From Tardiphaga sp. P9-11 (GTDB lineage Bacteria; Pseudomonadota; Alphaproteobacteria; Rhizobiales; Xanthobacteraceae): 64,000 nucleotides of DNA. The DNA is taken from positions 124,001 through 188,000 of the forward strand of contig NZ_NPKQ01000001.1 in assembly GCF_008329525.1 (NCBI RefSeq), read 5' to 3'. Under the pieces are notes generated by a model that was not told the DNA's origin, ran no database searches, and saw only the letters and a list, made by a program, of their open reading frames with translations. Below, piece by piece: positions 1-8,660 of the stretch (positions are counted from its first letter, which is position 1; each line of letters opens with the position of its first letter). The translations under genes were made by a program, and so were the position numbers.

Positions 1-982
1 GCGCCACACGTGGATCGATCCACAGCAATTGCAGCGCCGTAATCAGGCCATCGCGGCCGAATGTGGTCGAATACCAAGGAATGCCGGCATAGGGATATCG
101 GCCCTGCGGCGTGTTCGTCATCAGGATGTTGAGATCCGCCATCGCCTGGCAGAGCACCTCGTTGAAAATATCATTCGAGGTCTCGATCGTCGCCGCACCC
201 TTGCTGAAATTGCGCATCTCGCGGCGATGCGCGAGCAGCCCACGAAAGAACGGCACAGGCTTGTGGCCGAGCTCGGCATTGCAGCTGGCGGCAACGAATA
301 GTGACGTCGTTTGCTGCGGTTTCAGCTCGAAGTGATAGGTCGCGGTATTGGCCGCCAACCGTGTCGGCCGCGGATCGAAATGCACAATCGTGCTGAGCGG
401 CCTGCCGTCGAGGCCGGTGTATTCCAGCGCAACGTCACTCGGTCCGATCAGGCGGCTCGTGGCGATGCCGCGATGCTTGCGCTTTTCGCCGCGCACCTCG
501 AACAGATCGGCAAAGTCATTGTCGAATGTGAGCGTCAGATCGAAACTGGCGCGGTGTTCGCCGTGATTTTGCAGGCCGATCCGCTGATAGGCCGCACCAC
601 GCCACAGGAAGAACGTGCGCACGATGTGCAACATATCTTTCTGCAGCACGAGGCGGCCGTTGCGATAGATATCCGGATTGGTCAGGTCGACGGTCAGCGA
701 CGAGTTGTCATCGCGCAGATTCGAACCGAGCAAGAGCGGCTGCACATCGTTCAGCGCCAGTTCGAGCCGCGCGAGATAACGCGTATCGGCATTGAACAGG
801 CCATCCGGCCCGCCCGCGGACGCTCCGATGTCACCATGGCTGTCGAGCACCACGAACGTATCGTCGTGCTTGAGCGCTCGCCGCGGGCGCGACGCAGGGC
901 CCGTCATCGGAATGTAGAACGGCGATTCGACTGCCTTCTGGTCAGCGATGGCGTTCAACGTGGCAGCGGCTTCAACAGGCAT
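1..982 (-). CDS. Glycogen debranching / amylo-alpha-1,6-glucosidase family protein (partial, N-terminal part)
   Basis: The gene runs off the left edge, so only about the first 327 residues are visible. Reading the minus strand from the ATG at 982 gives an open frame with no stop. It contains an N-terminal debranching-enzyme domain (FNADTRYLARLE near residue 60) and, close to the edge, the hallmark YPYAGIPWYSTTFGRDG stretch that opens the (alpha/alpha)6 glucosidase domain. Members of the family hydrolyse alpha-1,6 branches of glycogen-like glucans in the cytoplasm. The ATG is preceded by a GAGGT ribosome-binding site. The ABC exporter ends 75 bases upstream on the same strand and a GT4 glycosyltransferase lies beyond it, so a role in glucan or other polysaccharide metabolism is plausible. 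Family assignment is firm; the exact substrate is inferred. Confidence 0.85.
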   Translation of the reverse strand, partial: MPVEAAATLNAIADQKAVESPFYIPMTGPASRPRRALKHDDTFVVLDSHGDIGASAGGPDGLFNADTRYLARLELALNDVQPLLLGSNLRDDNSSLTVDLTNPDIYRNGRLVLQKDMLHIVRTFFLWRGAAYQRIGLQNHGEHRASFDLTLTFDNDFADLFEVRGEKRKHRGIATSRLIGPSDVALEYTGLDGRPLSTIVHFDPRPTRLAANTATYHFELKPQQTTSLFVAASCNAELGHKPVPFFRGLLAHRREMRNFSKGAATIETSNDIFNEVLCQAMADLNILMTNTPQGRYPYAGIPWYSTTFGRDGLITALQLLWIDPRVA

Positions 983-1057
983 GAAAGACCTCGGCCGGTT
1001 GTGGGATCAGGACGAGCACGGAGACAGACCCAGCGCTCGCACAGAATAGCTGAGTCG

Positions 1058-2824
1058 TCAGGCTGCATGCTGCGCAAGACGACTCATCTCCTGCGTCACC
1101 AGCTCCCGATACGGCCCCTGGGACTGCATCAGATGGTCCGGCTTACCATCTTCGATAATCTTGCCGCTCTGCAACATGACTACGCGATCGAAATTACGCA
1201 GCGTCGCGAGGCGATGCGCGATAGCGATTACCGTGCGACCGCGCATCAGACGCGCCAGCGCCTCGCGGATCGCCTCCTCGGATTCACTGTCGAGGGCCGC
1301 CGTGGCCTCATCCAGCAGTAGAATGGGCGCGTCCTTCAGGAAGGCGCGTGCAATGGCGATGCGCTGGCGCTGCCCGCCGGACAGTTTGACGCCGCGGTCC
1401 CCGACCATGGTGTGAAGACCTTCCGGCAGGGTCTCGACGAAATCGCAGCGCGCCGAAATGGCTGCACGCAATACCTCGTCATCCGTCGCTTCGGGACGTC
1501 CATACCGGATATTCTCCATGATGGAGCGATGGAACAGTGAGATGTCCTGCGGTACCACGGAGATTGCGTGACGCAGGCTGTGCTGAGTCACGCGTGAAAT
1601 ATCCTGGCCATCGATGGTGATGCTGCCATCCTGCACATCGTAGAAGCGCTGCAATAGCACGAACAGGCTCGACTTACCGCCGCCGGACTGGCCGACGAGG
1701 CCGACGCGCTGCCCGGCATTGAGCCGCAACGTGAACTTGTCGAACACCTGCAGACCGCCGGGGTAACGGAACGAGATATTGTTGAAGGCGATCGCCGCAC
1801 CTGACTTCACCAGCGGCTCGGCCTCGGGATGGTCGCTAAGCTCATGCGGCACCAGCAATGTGGACAGCGCCTCGGACAGGCGCGCAACATGTTGCGTGAC
1901 ATCTACGAGCGCCACCGCAAGATCTCGCGTCGCATGCAGAATCGAGAGACCGAGCGTACAGATCAGAACGACGTCGCCGGTACTGGCGCCGCCGCGTTGC
2001 CAGAGCATGATCGCCCAAGCGAGCAGCCCAATCGTCAGCGCGACCGTGATGGCCGCATGGGTCAGGCGCAGACGCTCAAGATAGCGCAGGCTACGACCAC
2101 GGGCGTTCAGCTCGCGATCAACCGTTTCATCGAAGCGATCATGCTCGAAGCTCAATCCGCAGAATGCGCGAACCAGCGGCATATTGTTGATGACATCGAC
2201 CATTTCGCCATCGACGGCTGCCGCCTTGCTGGCGAAGTCGTCATGCAGTTTCTTGCCGGCCGCGGCCATCTTGAACATCATCACGACGACGGCGCCCGCC
2301 ACGACCGTCAGTCCCGCCGCCATCGGCAGGCTGACGGTTCCAATCAGCAGGATCGCCGCGAATGTCGCGACGCATGGCGGCAACACGTTCCAAACAAACA
2401 TGTTTTCGACCGTGAAGACCGCGTTGGATGTTGCCGTGATACGGCTGGTCAGCATGCCGGGCAGCCGATCCGAGAAGTAGCTCGGTGCGTGTCCGGTCAG
2501 ATGGCGAAAGATATCGCGCCTGAGATCGCCGGTGACACCAACGAATGTGTAGCTCGCTGTCCAGCTGGCCACGCGCCACAGGAACATGTCTGCCGTGATC
2601 AGCGAAATCAGAACACCGAATGCGATCCAGACGGTATTACCGGTTCCCGAAGGTCCCGATGAGAGGCCATCGACTAAAAATTTAATTCCGTACTGCGTGC
2701 CCACCGAACAGGCGACGGCTGCAAGCACGGATATCAGGATGATCAGATGCGATGCAGAACGCATCCTGATGTAGCGCATCACGAAAGCGAAAGGGCGATA
2801 CGCGTATCCGGAAAGACTGTCCAT
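1058..2824 (-). CDS. ABC exporter, fused permease and ATPase (MsbA/LipA type)
   Basis: This is a half-size ABC exporter of about 588 residues: a six-helix type IV transmembrane domain in the first ~310 residues, then one ATPase domain. Visible motifs are Walker A GQSGGGKSS (near residue 378), signature LSGGQRQR (near 481), Walker B ILLLDEAT (near 501) and the H-loop histidine in IAIAHR. Such proteins work as homodimers in the inner membrane and export lipids, polysaccharide precursors, peptides or drugs. I start at the ATG at 2824 (MDSLSGYAYRPF), just before the first helix. An in-frame ATG at 2902 would add 26 polar residues that look unlike the family. The gene sits between a debranching enzyme (downstream) and a divergent GT4 transferase, which suggests a glycan or lipid-linked cargo, but the substrate cannot be read from sequence. 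Confidence 0.88.
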   Translation of the reverse strand: MDSLSGYAYRPFAFVMRYIRMRSASHLIILISVLAAVACSVGTQYGIKFLVDGLSSGPSGTGNTVWIAFGVLISLITADMFLWRVASWTASYTFVGVTGDLRRDIFRHLTGHAPSYFSDRLPGMLTSRITATSNAVFTVENMFVWNVLPPCVATFAAILLIGTVSLPMAAGLTVVAGAVVVMMFKMAAAGKKLHDDFASKAAAVDGEMVDVINNMPLVRAFCGLSFEHDRFDETVDRELNARGRSLRYLERLRLTHAAITVALTIGLLAWAIMLWQRGGASTGDVVLICTLGLSILHATRDLAVALVDVTQHVARLSEALSTLLVPHELSDHPEAEPLVKSGAAIAFNNISFRYPGGLQVFDKFTLRLNAGQRVGLVGQSGGGKSSLFVLLQRFYDVQDGSITIDGQDISRVTQHSLRHAISVVPQDISLFHRSIMENIRYGRPEATDDEVLRAAISARCDFVETLPEGLHTMVGDRGVKLSGGQRQRIAIARAFLKDAPILLLDEATAALDSESEEAIREALARLMRGRTVIAIAHRLATLRNFDRVVMLQSGKIIEDGKPDHLMQSQGPYRELVTQEMSRLAQHAA

Positions 2825-3126
2825 GTGATTGCCAAAACCCGTTGAATGAGAACAAGAATCTCGACCGACAGCGTCCCCGCCGGCTGATGGAGATGATGCC
2901 ATCCCGAATTTCCCACGCTCTCGCCATCTCTGCGCAACATTCCGGCATCATCAACACTGCAGAATAAGTGATTGAGCGTGATGGCATCAGCAAGACCACA
3001 GTGTGGACGAACTACGCAGATCACATAGGAACCTCGCAGATGCGAGAACGTTCCAACTTCAGGCATGCCGGTACCGACACGTCGTCATTGAAGTTGTTCA
3101 TCACTTCCAACATGGGAGATATGTAA
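2825..3126. other. Divergent intergenic region between exporter and glycosyltransferase
   Basis: About 300 bases separate the two divergent starts and should hold both promoters. I see no convincing RNA gene or strong palindrome. If the exporter uses its upstream ATG at 2902, the gap shrinks to about 225 bases. Confidence 0.4.
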
Positions 3127-4191
3127 ATGCGCATCGCGCAAGTTGCTCCGCTGACAGAAGCCGTTCCGCCGAAGCTCTACGGAGGCACGGAACGTGTCGT
3201 GCACTGGTTGACCGAAGAGCTGGTGGCGCAGGGGCACGATGTTACGCTCTTTGCCAGCGGCGACTCTCAAACGTCAGGCAAGCTCGACGCCGGATGGCCG
3301 AAGGCGCTGCGGCTGGATGGCTCTGTCCGCGATCCCAACGCACTCCACATGGAAATGCTCGAGCGCGTAAGGCAGAAATGTGACGACGATGAATTCGACG
3401 TTCTTCATTTCCATCTCGACTACTATCCGTTCTCGCTGTTCTCCCGTCAGCCCACACCATTTCTCACAACGCTGCACGGTCGCCTGGATCTACCGGAACA
3501 TCAGCCGACCTTCACGACCTTCTCCAAGATTCCCGTAATTTCGATTTCGAACGCGCAGCGGCGCCCGGTACCGCAGGCGAATTTCGTGCGCACGATTTAT
3601 CACGGCCTTCCCGAGAAGCTGCTGACGCCGCAACCCATCACGCCGAGCTACCTCGCCGTGCTCGGACGTATCGCGCCGGAGAAGGGCGTTGACCGCGCGA
3701 TCAAGATCGCCATCCGCGCGGGCATCCCGCTGAAGATCGCGGCCAAGATCGACCGCGCGGATGAGGACTATTACGAGCAGATCGTCCGCCCGCTGATGGA
3801 TCATCCGCTGGTCGAATATATCGGGGAGATCAGTGACCGGGAGAAGCCGGAATTCCTCAGCGGTGCCTATGGCCTGCTGCTGCCGATCGACTGGCCGGAG
3901 CCGTTTGGCTTGGTGATGATCGAATCCATGGCCTGCGGCACACCGGTTATCGCCTATAACCGCGGCTCGGTGCCGGAGATCATCGACGAGGCTCTGACCG
4001 GCTTCATCGTCGAGGACGAGACCAGCGCGGTCGCGGCCGTGGGGCGTCTGGCCGGCATGGACCGTACGGCGATCCGCAAGCAGTTCGAAACCCGCTTCAC
4101 CGCCCGGCGCATGGCCCTCGATTACGTTGCCGCCTATCGCAGCATGATGGAGCACAGGGTGTCGCTGCGACTGGTCAGCAGCGCAGAGTAA
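3127..4191 (+). CDS. Glycosyltransferase family 4
   Basis: This 354-residue protein has the GT-B fold layout of GT4 retaining glycosyltransferases. The N-terminal Rossmann half carries a glycine-rich donor loop (KLYGGTERVVHWL, near residue 18). The C-terminal half carries the family EX7E motif (EPFGLVMIE, near residue 258) followed by ACGTPVIAYNRGSVPEI. It should transfer a sugar from an activated nucleotide donor in the cytoplasm or at the inner membrane; donor and acceptor are not readable. Length is normal for the family. The debranching enzyme and exporter lie divergently upstream, so all three may act in one storage-glucan or surface-polysaccharide process. A rho-independent terminator follows. 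Confidence 0.88.
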   Translation: MRIAQVAPLTEAVPPKLYGGTERVVHWLTEELVAQGHDVTLFASGDSQTSGKLDAGWPKALRLDGSVRDPNALHMEMLERVRQKCDDDEFDVLHFHLDYYPFSLFSRQPTPFLTTLHGRLDLPEHQPTFTTFSKIPVISISNAQRRPVPQANFVRTIYHGLPEKLLTPQPITPSYLAVLGRIAPEKGVDRAIKIAIRAGIPLKIAAKIDRADEDYYEQIVRPLMDHPLVEYIGEISDREKPEFLSGAYGLLLPIDWPEPFGLVMIESMACGTPVIAYNRGSVPEIIDEALTGFIVEDETSAVAAVGRLAGMDRTAIRKQFETRFTARRMALDYVAAYRSMMEHRVSLRLVSSAE

Positions 4192-4216
4192 TCTGAAACG
4201 CATAATTAAGGCATCG

Positions 4217-4244
4217 AAGGGCGGCCTATCGGGTCGCCCTTTTT
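4217..4244 (+). terminator. Rho-independent terminator after the GT4 gene
   Basis: A perfect 7-bp stem (AAGGGCG at 4217-4223 pairing with CGCCCTT at 4235-4241) with an 11-base loop runs into a T tract, about 25 bases after the GT4 stop codon. It should separate this gene from the antiporter gene that follows. Confidence 0.8.
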
Positions 4245-4376
4245 GGTGCTGGCCTGCTGCAAAATCGTCAGCCCGCTGTACACCCCGCGCGGCATTTGCA
4301 AGATAGATAACGGTATCAGATCACGGCTTGCGCCGGATCGACCTCCGACCATCGCCCCGCATTCCGACAGGCCCCC

Positions 4377-5960
4377 ATGACCGCCGTTTCCCGCTTTGAA
4401 ATCATCCTGCTGCTGATGGCCGTCATCGTGTTGCTCGACATGATCGCGCGGCGCTTTCAGCTTCCGCGTGCGGCCGCATTGATCCTCGGGGGTATCGGTT
4501 TCGCGCTGATCCCCGGCACCCCCGATGTCGAGATCGACCCTGAACTGGTGCTCGTGCTGTTTCTGCCGCCGCTGCTGATGTCGAGTGCCTGGTTCACCTC
4601 CTGGCGGGATTTTCGCGCCGATCTGCGCATCATCCTGCAGCTCGCCGTCGGCGCGGTCTTCTTTACCACCCTCGTGGTCGGCGTGGTCGCACATTGGGTG
4701 ATGCCGTCGCTGCCTTGGGCCGCCTGTTTCGCGCTCGGCGCCATCGTCTCGCCGCCGGATTCGGTCGCCGCCAAGGCCGTGCTGCAGAGTGTGCCGCTGC
4801 CACCGCGCATCATCGTGCTACTGGAGGGCGAGAGCCTCGTCAACGACGCCTCGGGCCTGGTGCTGTTGCGCTTCGCCGTTGCTGCTGCGCTGACCGGCTC
4901 GTTCAGCGCCGGCGCCGCCACTCTGAGCTTCTTCTCGGTCGCGATCGGCGGCCTGCTCGTCGGCATAGTATTCGCCTTCGCCGCAATTTTGGTAATCAAG
5001 CGCATCAAGGAGATCGACCTCGCCATCGCCTGGACCTTCCTGGTCGCCTGGATCTCCTATATCGCCGCGGAAAAGCTCCACGTCTCCGGAGTGCTTTCCA
5101 CCGTCGCCTGCGGCATGATCCTGGGATGGAAGCAGCACGAATTCTTCGGCGCCGCCACACGCACCCGCTCCACCGCGACGTGGAGCGTCGTGGTGTTCGT
5201 GCTGGAATCGCTGGTGTTTATCCTGATTGGACTGTCGTTGCGCGGCGTGTTGTATCGCCTCGGCGGCTACGACGCGCTGGTGGCGCTGTTGCCGGCAACA
5301 GCCGCAATTATCGCGGCGGTGATCCTCGCCCGCTTCGTCTGGATGTTTCCCGGCACCTATCTGCCGCGCATGCTGATGCCGAAGCTGCGCGCCCGCGACC
5401 CTGCTCCACCATGGTCGGTACCGTTCATCATGAGCTGGGCCGGATTGCGCGGCGTGGTCAGTCTCGCCGCCGCTCTATCATTGCCTGAGGCATTTCCAGG
5501 CCGCGACGTTATCCTGGCGATCACTTTCGCGGTGATCCTGGTGACGGTTCTCGTCCAGGGCTCGACGCTGGCACCGATCGTACGTCGTCTGATAAAGACG
5601 GGCGACGTCCGGACACCGCATCACTCCAAGCTCAGCGAGGCGCAAGCGCGCGCGCGGGTCGCAACGGCGCAGTTTTCTGCCGTCGAGAAGGCCTCGCGCA
5701 ATGATGACGGCACACATCGCCATCCGCGCCTGTTCGAGCAATATACCTATCGCAAGGGCGCCGCAGCGCGATATGCGGAAGAAGCCGAAGCCCTGTCGTC
5801 GCAACGTATCGACCATTTCACGACAGTGCTGGCAGCCATCGAGGCAGGTCGTACCGAGCTCCTCAAGATGCACCACGACGGCGAGATCCACGACAGCGTG
5901 CTGCATTCCATTGAGGAAGGACTCGATCTCGAAGAAGTCAACGCAAGACGTTTCCTGTAG
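4377..5960 (+). CDS. Sodium/proton antiporter, CPA1 (NhaP-like) family
   Basis: This 527-residue inner-membrane protein has a run of about 12 hydrophobic helices over residues 1-405 and then a hydrophilic cytoplasmic tail of about 120 residues. The essential CPA1 acidic motif is present (GESLVNDASGLVLLR, near residue 150), as is the conserved ALGAIVSPPDSVAAKAVL segment near residue 120. The protein should exchange Na+ or K+ for H+ and help control pH and salt tolerance. The ATG at 4377 is directly followed by the first helix. The gene is monocistronic: a terminator lies upstream and a hairpin follows. Ion specificity is not predictable from these motifs. Confidence 0.9.
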   Translation: MTAVSRFEIILLLMAVIVLLDMIARRFQLPRAAALILGGIGFALIPGTPDVEIDPELVLVLFLPPLLMSSAWFTSWRDFRADLRIILQLAVGAVFFTTLVVGVVAHWVMPSLPWAACFALGAIVSPPDSVAAKAVLQSVPLPPRIIVLLEGESLVNDASGLVLLRFAVAAALTGSFSAGAATLSFFSVAIGGLLVGIVFAFAAILVIKRIKEIDLAIAWTFLVAWISYIAAEKLHVSGVLSTVACGMILGWKQHEFFGAATRTRSTATWSVVVFVLESLVFILIGLSLRGVLYRLGGYDALVALLPATAAIIAAVILARFVWMFPGTYLPRMLMPKLRARDPAPPWSVPFIMSWAGLRGVVSLAAALSLPEAFPGRDVILAITFAVILVTVLVQGSTLAPIVRRLIKTGDVRTPHHSKLSEAQARARVATAQFSAVEKASRNDDGTHRHPRLFEQYTYRKGAAARYAEEAEALSSQRIDHFTTVLAAIEAGRTELLKMHHDGEIHDSVLHSIEEGLDLEEVNARRFL

Positions 5961-5991
5961 AGGCCACACTTCCTTTAGCAGCCATTCGCCG

Positions 5992-6011
5992 TGGCGACTT
6001 CACAGTCGCCA
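5992..6011 (+). terminator. Short hairpin after the antiporter gene
   Basis: The stretch TGGCGACT-TCAC-AGTCGCCA forms a perfect 8-bp GC-rich stem with a 4-base loop, 31 bases after the antiporter stop. It lacks a T tract, so it may terminate weakly or protect the mRNA end. Confidence 0.45.
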
Positions 6012-6073
6012 TCATCGGCTCTAACCTTGATCGTCAAGCGCCAGACAAGGCGCGAAATCCGGGAGAAAATTAC

Positions 6074-6823
6074 ATGCGACTTCAAGGCCTATCCACCATC
6101 GTCACCGGCGGCGCATCTGGCTTCGGCGCCGAGATCGCGCGGTCTTACGCACGCGAAGGCGCCAAGGTCATCATCCTCGATCTGAATGCCGATGGCGCGA
6201 AGAAGGTTGCGGCCGAGATCGGCGACAGCGCAATCGCCCTTGGCGGCAGCGTCACCAGCAAGGCCGATGTCGATGCCTCGGTGAAGCTCGCGGTCGAGAA
6301 ATTCGGCAAACTCGACGTCGTCGTCAACAATGCCGGCTGGACCTTTCGCAACAAGCCCTTACTCGAGGTGACCGAAGAAGAATTCGACAAGGCGTTCGAC
6401 ATCAATGTGAAATCGATCTTCCTGATGACCAATGCCTGCGTGCCCGTGATGAAGAAGCAGAAGAGCGGCCGCATCATCAATATCGGCTCCACCGCCGGCG
6501 TCCGGCCGCGCCCAGGCCTGACCTGGTACAACGCCACCAAGGGCGCGGTGAACCTGATGTCGAAATCGATGGCCGTGGAACTGGCACCCGATGGCATCCG
6601 CGTCAATTGCATCGCGCCGGTGATTGGCGAAACCGCGCTGCTGGAATCCTTCATGGGCGTGCCGGATACGCCAGAGAATCGCGCCAAGTTCGTCGGAACG
6701 ATCCCGCTCGGCCGCATGTCACGCCCCTCGGATATTGCCAATGCCTGCGTTTATCTGGCGGGCGAGGAATCTGAATTCCTCACCGGTGTGATCTTGCCCG
6801 TGGACGGTGGGCGAACAATCTAG
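6074..6823 (+). CDS. SDR family NAD(P)-dependent oxidoreductase
   Basis: This is a classical short-chain dehydrogenase/reductase of 249 residues. The cofactor motif TGGASGFG lies near residue 12, the NNAG motif near residue 88, the catalytic YNATK (Tyr/Lys) near residue 151 with its serine upstream in NIGSTAG, and the C-terminal end LPVDGGRTI is typical of FabG-like members. An aspartate after the second strand (IILDLNAD) favours NAD(H) over NADP(H). The substrate is a hydroxyl or keto compound that cannot be named. A ribosome-binding site (GGGAGAAA) precedes the ATG. The gene stands alone between the antiporter and a small protein. Confidence 0.88.
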   Translation: MRLQGLSTIVTGGASGFGAEIARSYAREGAKVIILDLNADGAKKVAAEIGDSAIALGGSVTSKADVDASVKLAVEKFGKLDVVVNNAGWTFRNKPLLEVTEEEFDKAFDINVKSIFLMTNACVPVMKKQKSGRIINIGSTAGVRPRPGLTWYNATKGAVNLMSKSMAVELAPDGIRVNCIAPVIGETALLESFMGVPDTPENRAKFVGTIPLGRMSRPSDIANACVYLAGEESEFLTGVILPVDGGRTI

Positions 6824-6994
6824 AACGAGGAAATTCATAAACCATCGAATCCAGTCAGATTCGATTTACCAATCGCGTTAAGCAGTTCACCGGCCATTCA
6901 TGCGATGGTCGCGTCATGATCGGGGATGAACCTCGGCAGGGAAGGCGTCAGGGTCAGGCCGGTCAACGGTCTGGCCCTCCTCTTCGGGGACATC

Positions 6995-7174
6995 ATGGCA
7001 GCAAAAAAGAAACCCGTACCGCGCAAGAAAACGGCTGCGCCCGATGCGGCTCACCCCGCTTCTGCAGTCGTGACAATGGCGGCCCGTAATCTGATCAATA
7101 TGGCGATCGTGTCTGCATCCTGCGCAACCACGTTGTTGACGCTGATGGCCGTGCTCAAGTTCCAGACCGCCTGA
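6995..7174 (+). CDS. Small hypothetical protein, basic N-terminus with one hydrophobic segment
   Basis: This 59-residue protein starts at the ATG at 6995, eight bases after a GGGGA ribosome-binding site. The N-terminus is lysine/arginine-rich (MAAKKKPVPRKK) and the C-terminal half (about residues 28-55) is hydrophobic enough to be a membrane segment. I do not recognise a family. A longer frame opens at 6926, but its extra residues look non-coding and the good ribosome-binding site favours 6995. It ends seven bases before the convergent reductase gene. Confidence 0.55.
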   Translation: MAAKKKPVPRKKTAAPDAAHPASAVVTMAARNLINMAIVSASCATTLLTLMAVLKFQTA

Positions 7175-7181
7175 GCGGCGA

Positions 7182-8546
7182 TCACTTCATCTCGTTGAGC
7201 AGCGTCGGGATCAGTTCCGACACTGTCGGATGGATCGGCACCGCCCATTGCAACCGGGTATAATCGGCGTCGGCATTCATGATGTCGAGGATGCCATGGA
7301 TCGCCTCGTCACCTCCCGTGCCGAGAATGGCGGCTCCCAAAATCTTCTTCGTCTCGGCATCGACCACAATCTGCATCATGCCGGCGGTTTCGCCTTTCTC
7401 GACGGCACGGCCCACATGGGTCATCGGCCGGTTGCCGATCAGCAATTTCCTTCCTGTGGCCTTTGCCTGAGTCAGCGTCATGCCGACGCGGCCAAGCGGC
7501 GGATCAATGAACAGCGCGTAGCCGGGAAGCCGATCGCTGACGCGGCGACTTGCGCCATCGAGCAGGTTTGCGGCGAGAATTTCGAAGTCGTTATAGGCCG
7601 TATGCGTGAAGGCGCCGCGGCCGTTGCAATCCCCCATCGCGAAAATACCGGGCACGTTGGTGGCGAGACCGTCATCGACCTTGATGTAGCCGCGGGCATC
7701 CACAGCGACGGCGGCCTTGTCGAGACCGAGATCGTCGGTATTCGGACGGCGTCCTACCGCGAGCAGAACATCGCTGCCGATGATCTCCGGCGCGCCTTCG
7801 GTGCAGTCGACACCGACAGCCACGCCATCAGGATGCGGCTTGAAGGTGATGCATTCGGCATTGGTGCGGATATTTATGCCTTCGGCGAGCAGGATGTCGC
7901 GGATCGCTTCCGAAATTTCTACGTCCTCACGCGAAACCAGATGCTTTCCCTTTTCAACCACCGTCACTTCGGCGCCGAAACGGCGATACATCTGTGCGAA
8001 TTCGAGTCCGATATAACTGCCGCCGATCACCACCAGATGTTTCGGCACGCGATCGAGCTGCAGTATCCCTGTATTGGTCAGATAATTTACATCGTTGATG
8101 CCCGGCATATCCGGCACGACGGCGCGACCGCCGACATTCAGAAAGATCTTTGGCGCCGTCAGCAACTCATCGCCAACACGGACCGTATCCGCGGATTCGA
8201 AGCGCGCATGACCGTTGATCACCGTGCATTTATCCATACCGCGTAACCAGCCTTCGACGCCATTGCGCGAGTCGTGGATCACCTTGTCGGCGCGCGCCTT
8301 CACGCGGGCCATATCGATCCGCACGGGCGCGTCAATCATCACGCCGTAGTCGCTGCCGCGGCGCGCGAGGTGCGCGGCGTAGGCGCTGGCGACCAGCGTC
8401 TTGGTCGGCTTGCAGCCGGTATTGACGCAGGTGCCACCAAACAGATGACGCTCGATGATCGCGACCGACATGCCTGCGGATGTGAGTCGACCCGCGAGCG
8501 ACGGTCCGGCCTGCCCAGCCCCGATGATAATGGCGTCGAAGCGCAT
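7182..8546 (-). CDS. FAD-dependent pyridine nucleotide-disulfide oxidoreductase (MerA/Lpd-like)
   Basis: This 454-residue flavoprotein belongs to the dihydrolipoamide dehydrogenase / mercuric reductase family. It has the FAD-binding GAGQAGPSLAG at the N-terminus, the redox-active disulfide in GGTCVNTGCKPTK (near residue 37), a second NAD(P)-binding GGSYIGLEFA in the middle, the FAD motif FAMGDCNGRGAFTH, and the interface His-Glu pair in HPTVSEL near the C-terminus. It lacks both the N-terminal heavy-metal domain and the C-terminal cysteine pair of mercuric reductase, so mercury reduction is unlikely. I start at the ATG at 8546, after a GGGAG site; the in-frame ATG at 8582 would add 12 atypical residues. 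No partner genes are adjacent, so the substrate disulfide or quinone is unknown. Confidence 0.85.
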   Translation of the reverse strand: MRFDAIIIGAGQAGPSLAGRLTSAGMSVAIIERHLFGGTCVNTGCKPTKTLVASAYAAHLARRGSDYGVMIDAPVRIDMARVKARADKVIHDSRNGVEGWLRGMDKCTVINGHARFESADTVRVGDELLTAPKIFLNVGGRAVVPDMPGINDVNYLTNTGILQLDRVPKHLVVIGGSYIGLEFAQMYRRFGAEVTVVEKGKHLVSREDVEISEAIRDILLAEGINIRTNAECITFKPHPDGVAVGVDCTEGAPEIIGSDVLLAVGRRPNTDDLGLDKAAVAVDARGYIKVDDGLATNVPGIFAMGDCNGRGAFTHTAYNDFEILAANLLDGASRRVSDRLPGYALFIDPPLGRVGMTLTQAKATGRKLLIGNRPMTHVGRAVEKGETAGMMQIVVDAETKKILGAAILGTGGDEAIHGILDIMNADADYTRLQWAVPIHPTVSELIPTLLNEMK

Positions 8547-8660
8547 GATTTCAACTCCCAACCGGCAGAGCCAATGCTCCACCGCGGCGAGAGACTATCG
8601 TTGGAAACGGCATCAGCCAACGGATGACCGAAGTTCCAGCGCCGGAAATTCCCGAACCGC

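Noticed and set aside
1829-2662. 277-codon plus-strand frame inside the ABC exporter.
   Set aside because: Antisense shadow of a clear ABC exporter; rich in Arg, His and Gln with no domain.
7182-8546. Mercuric reductase.
   Set aside because: No N-terminal metal-binding domain, no C-terminal cysteine pair and no mer neighbours.
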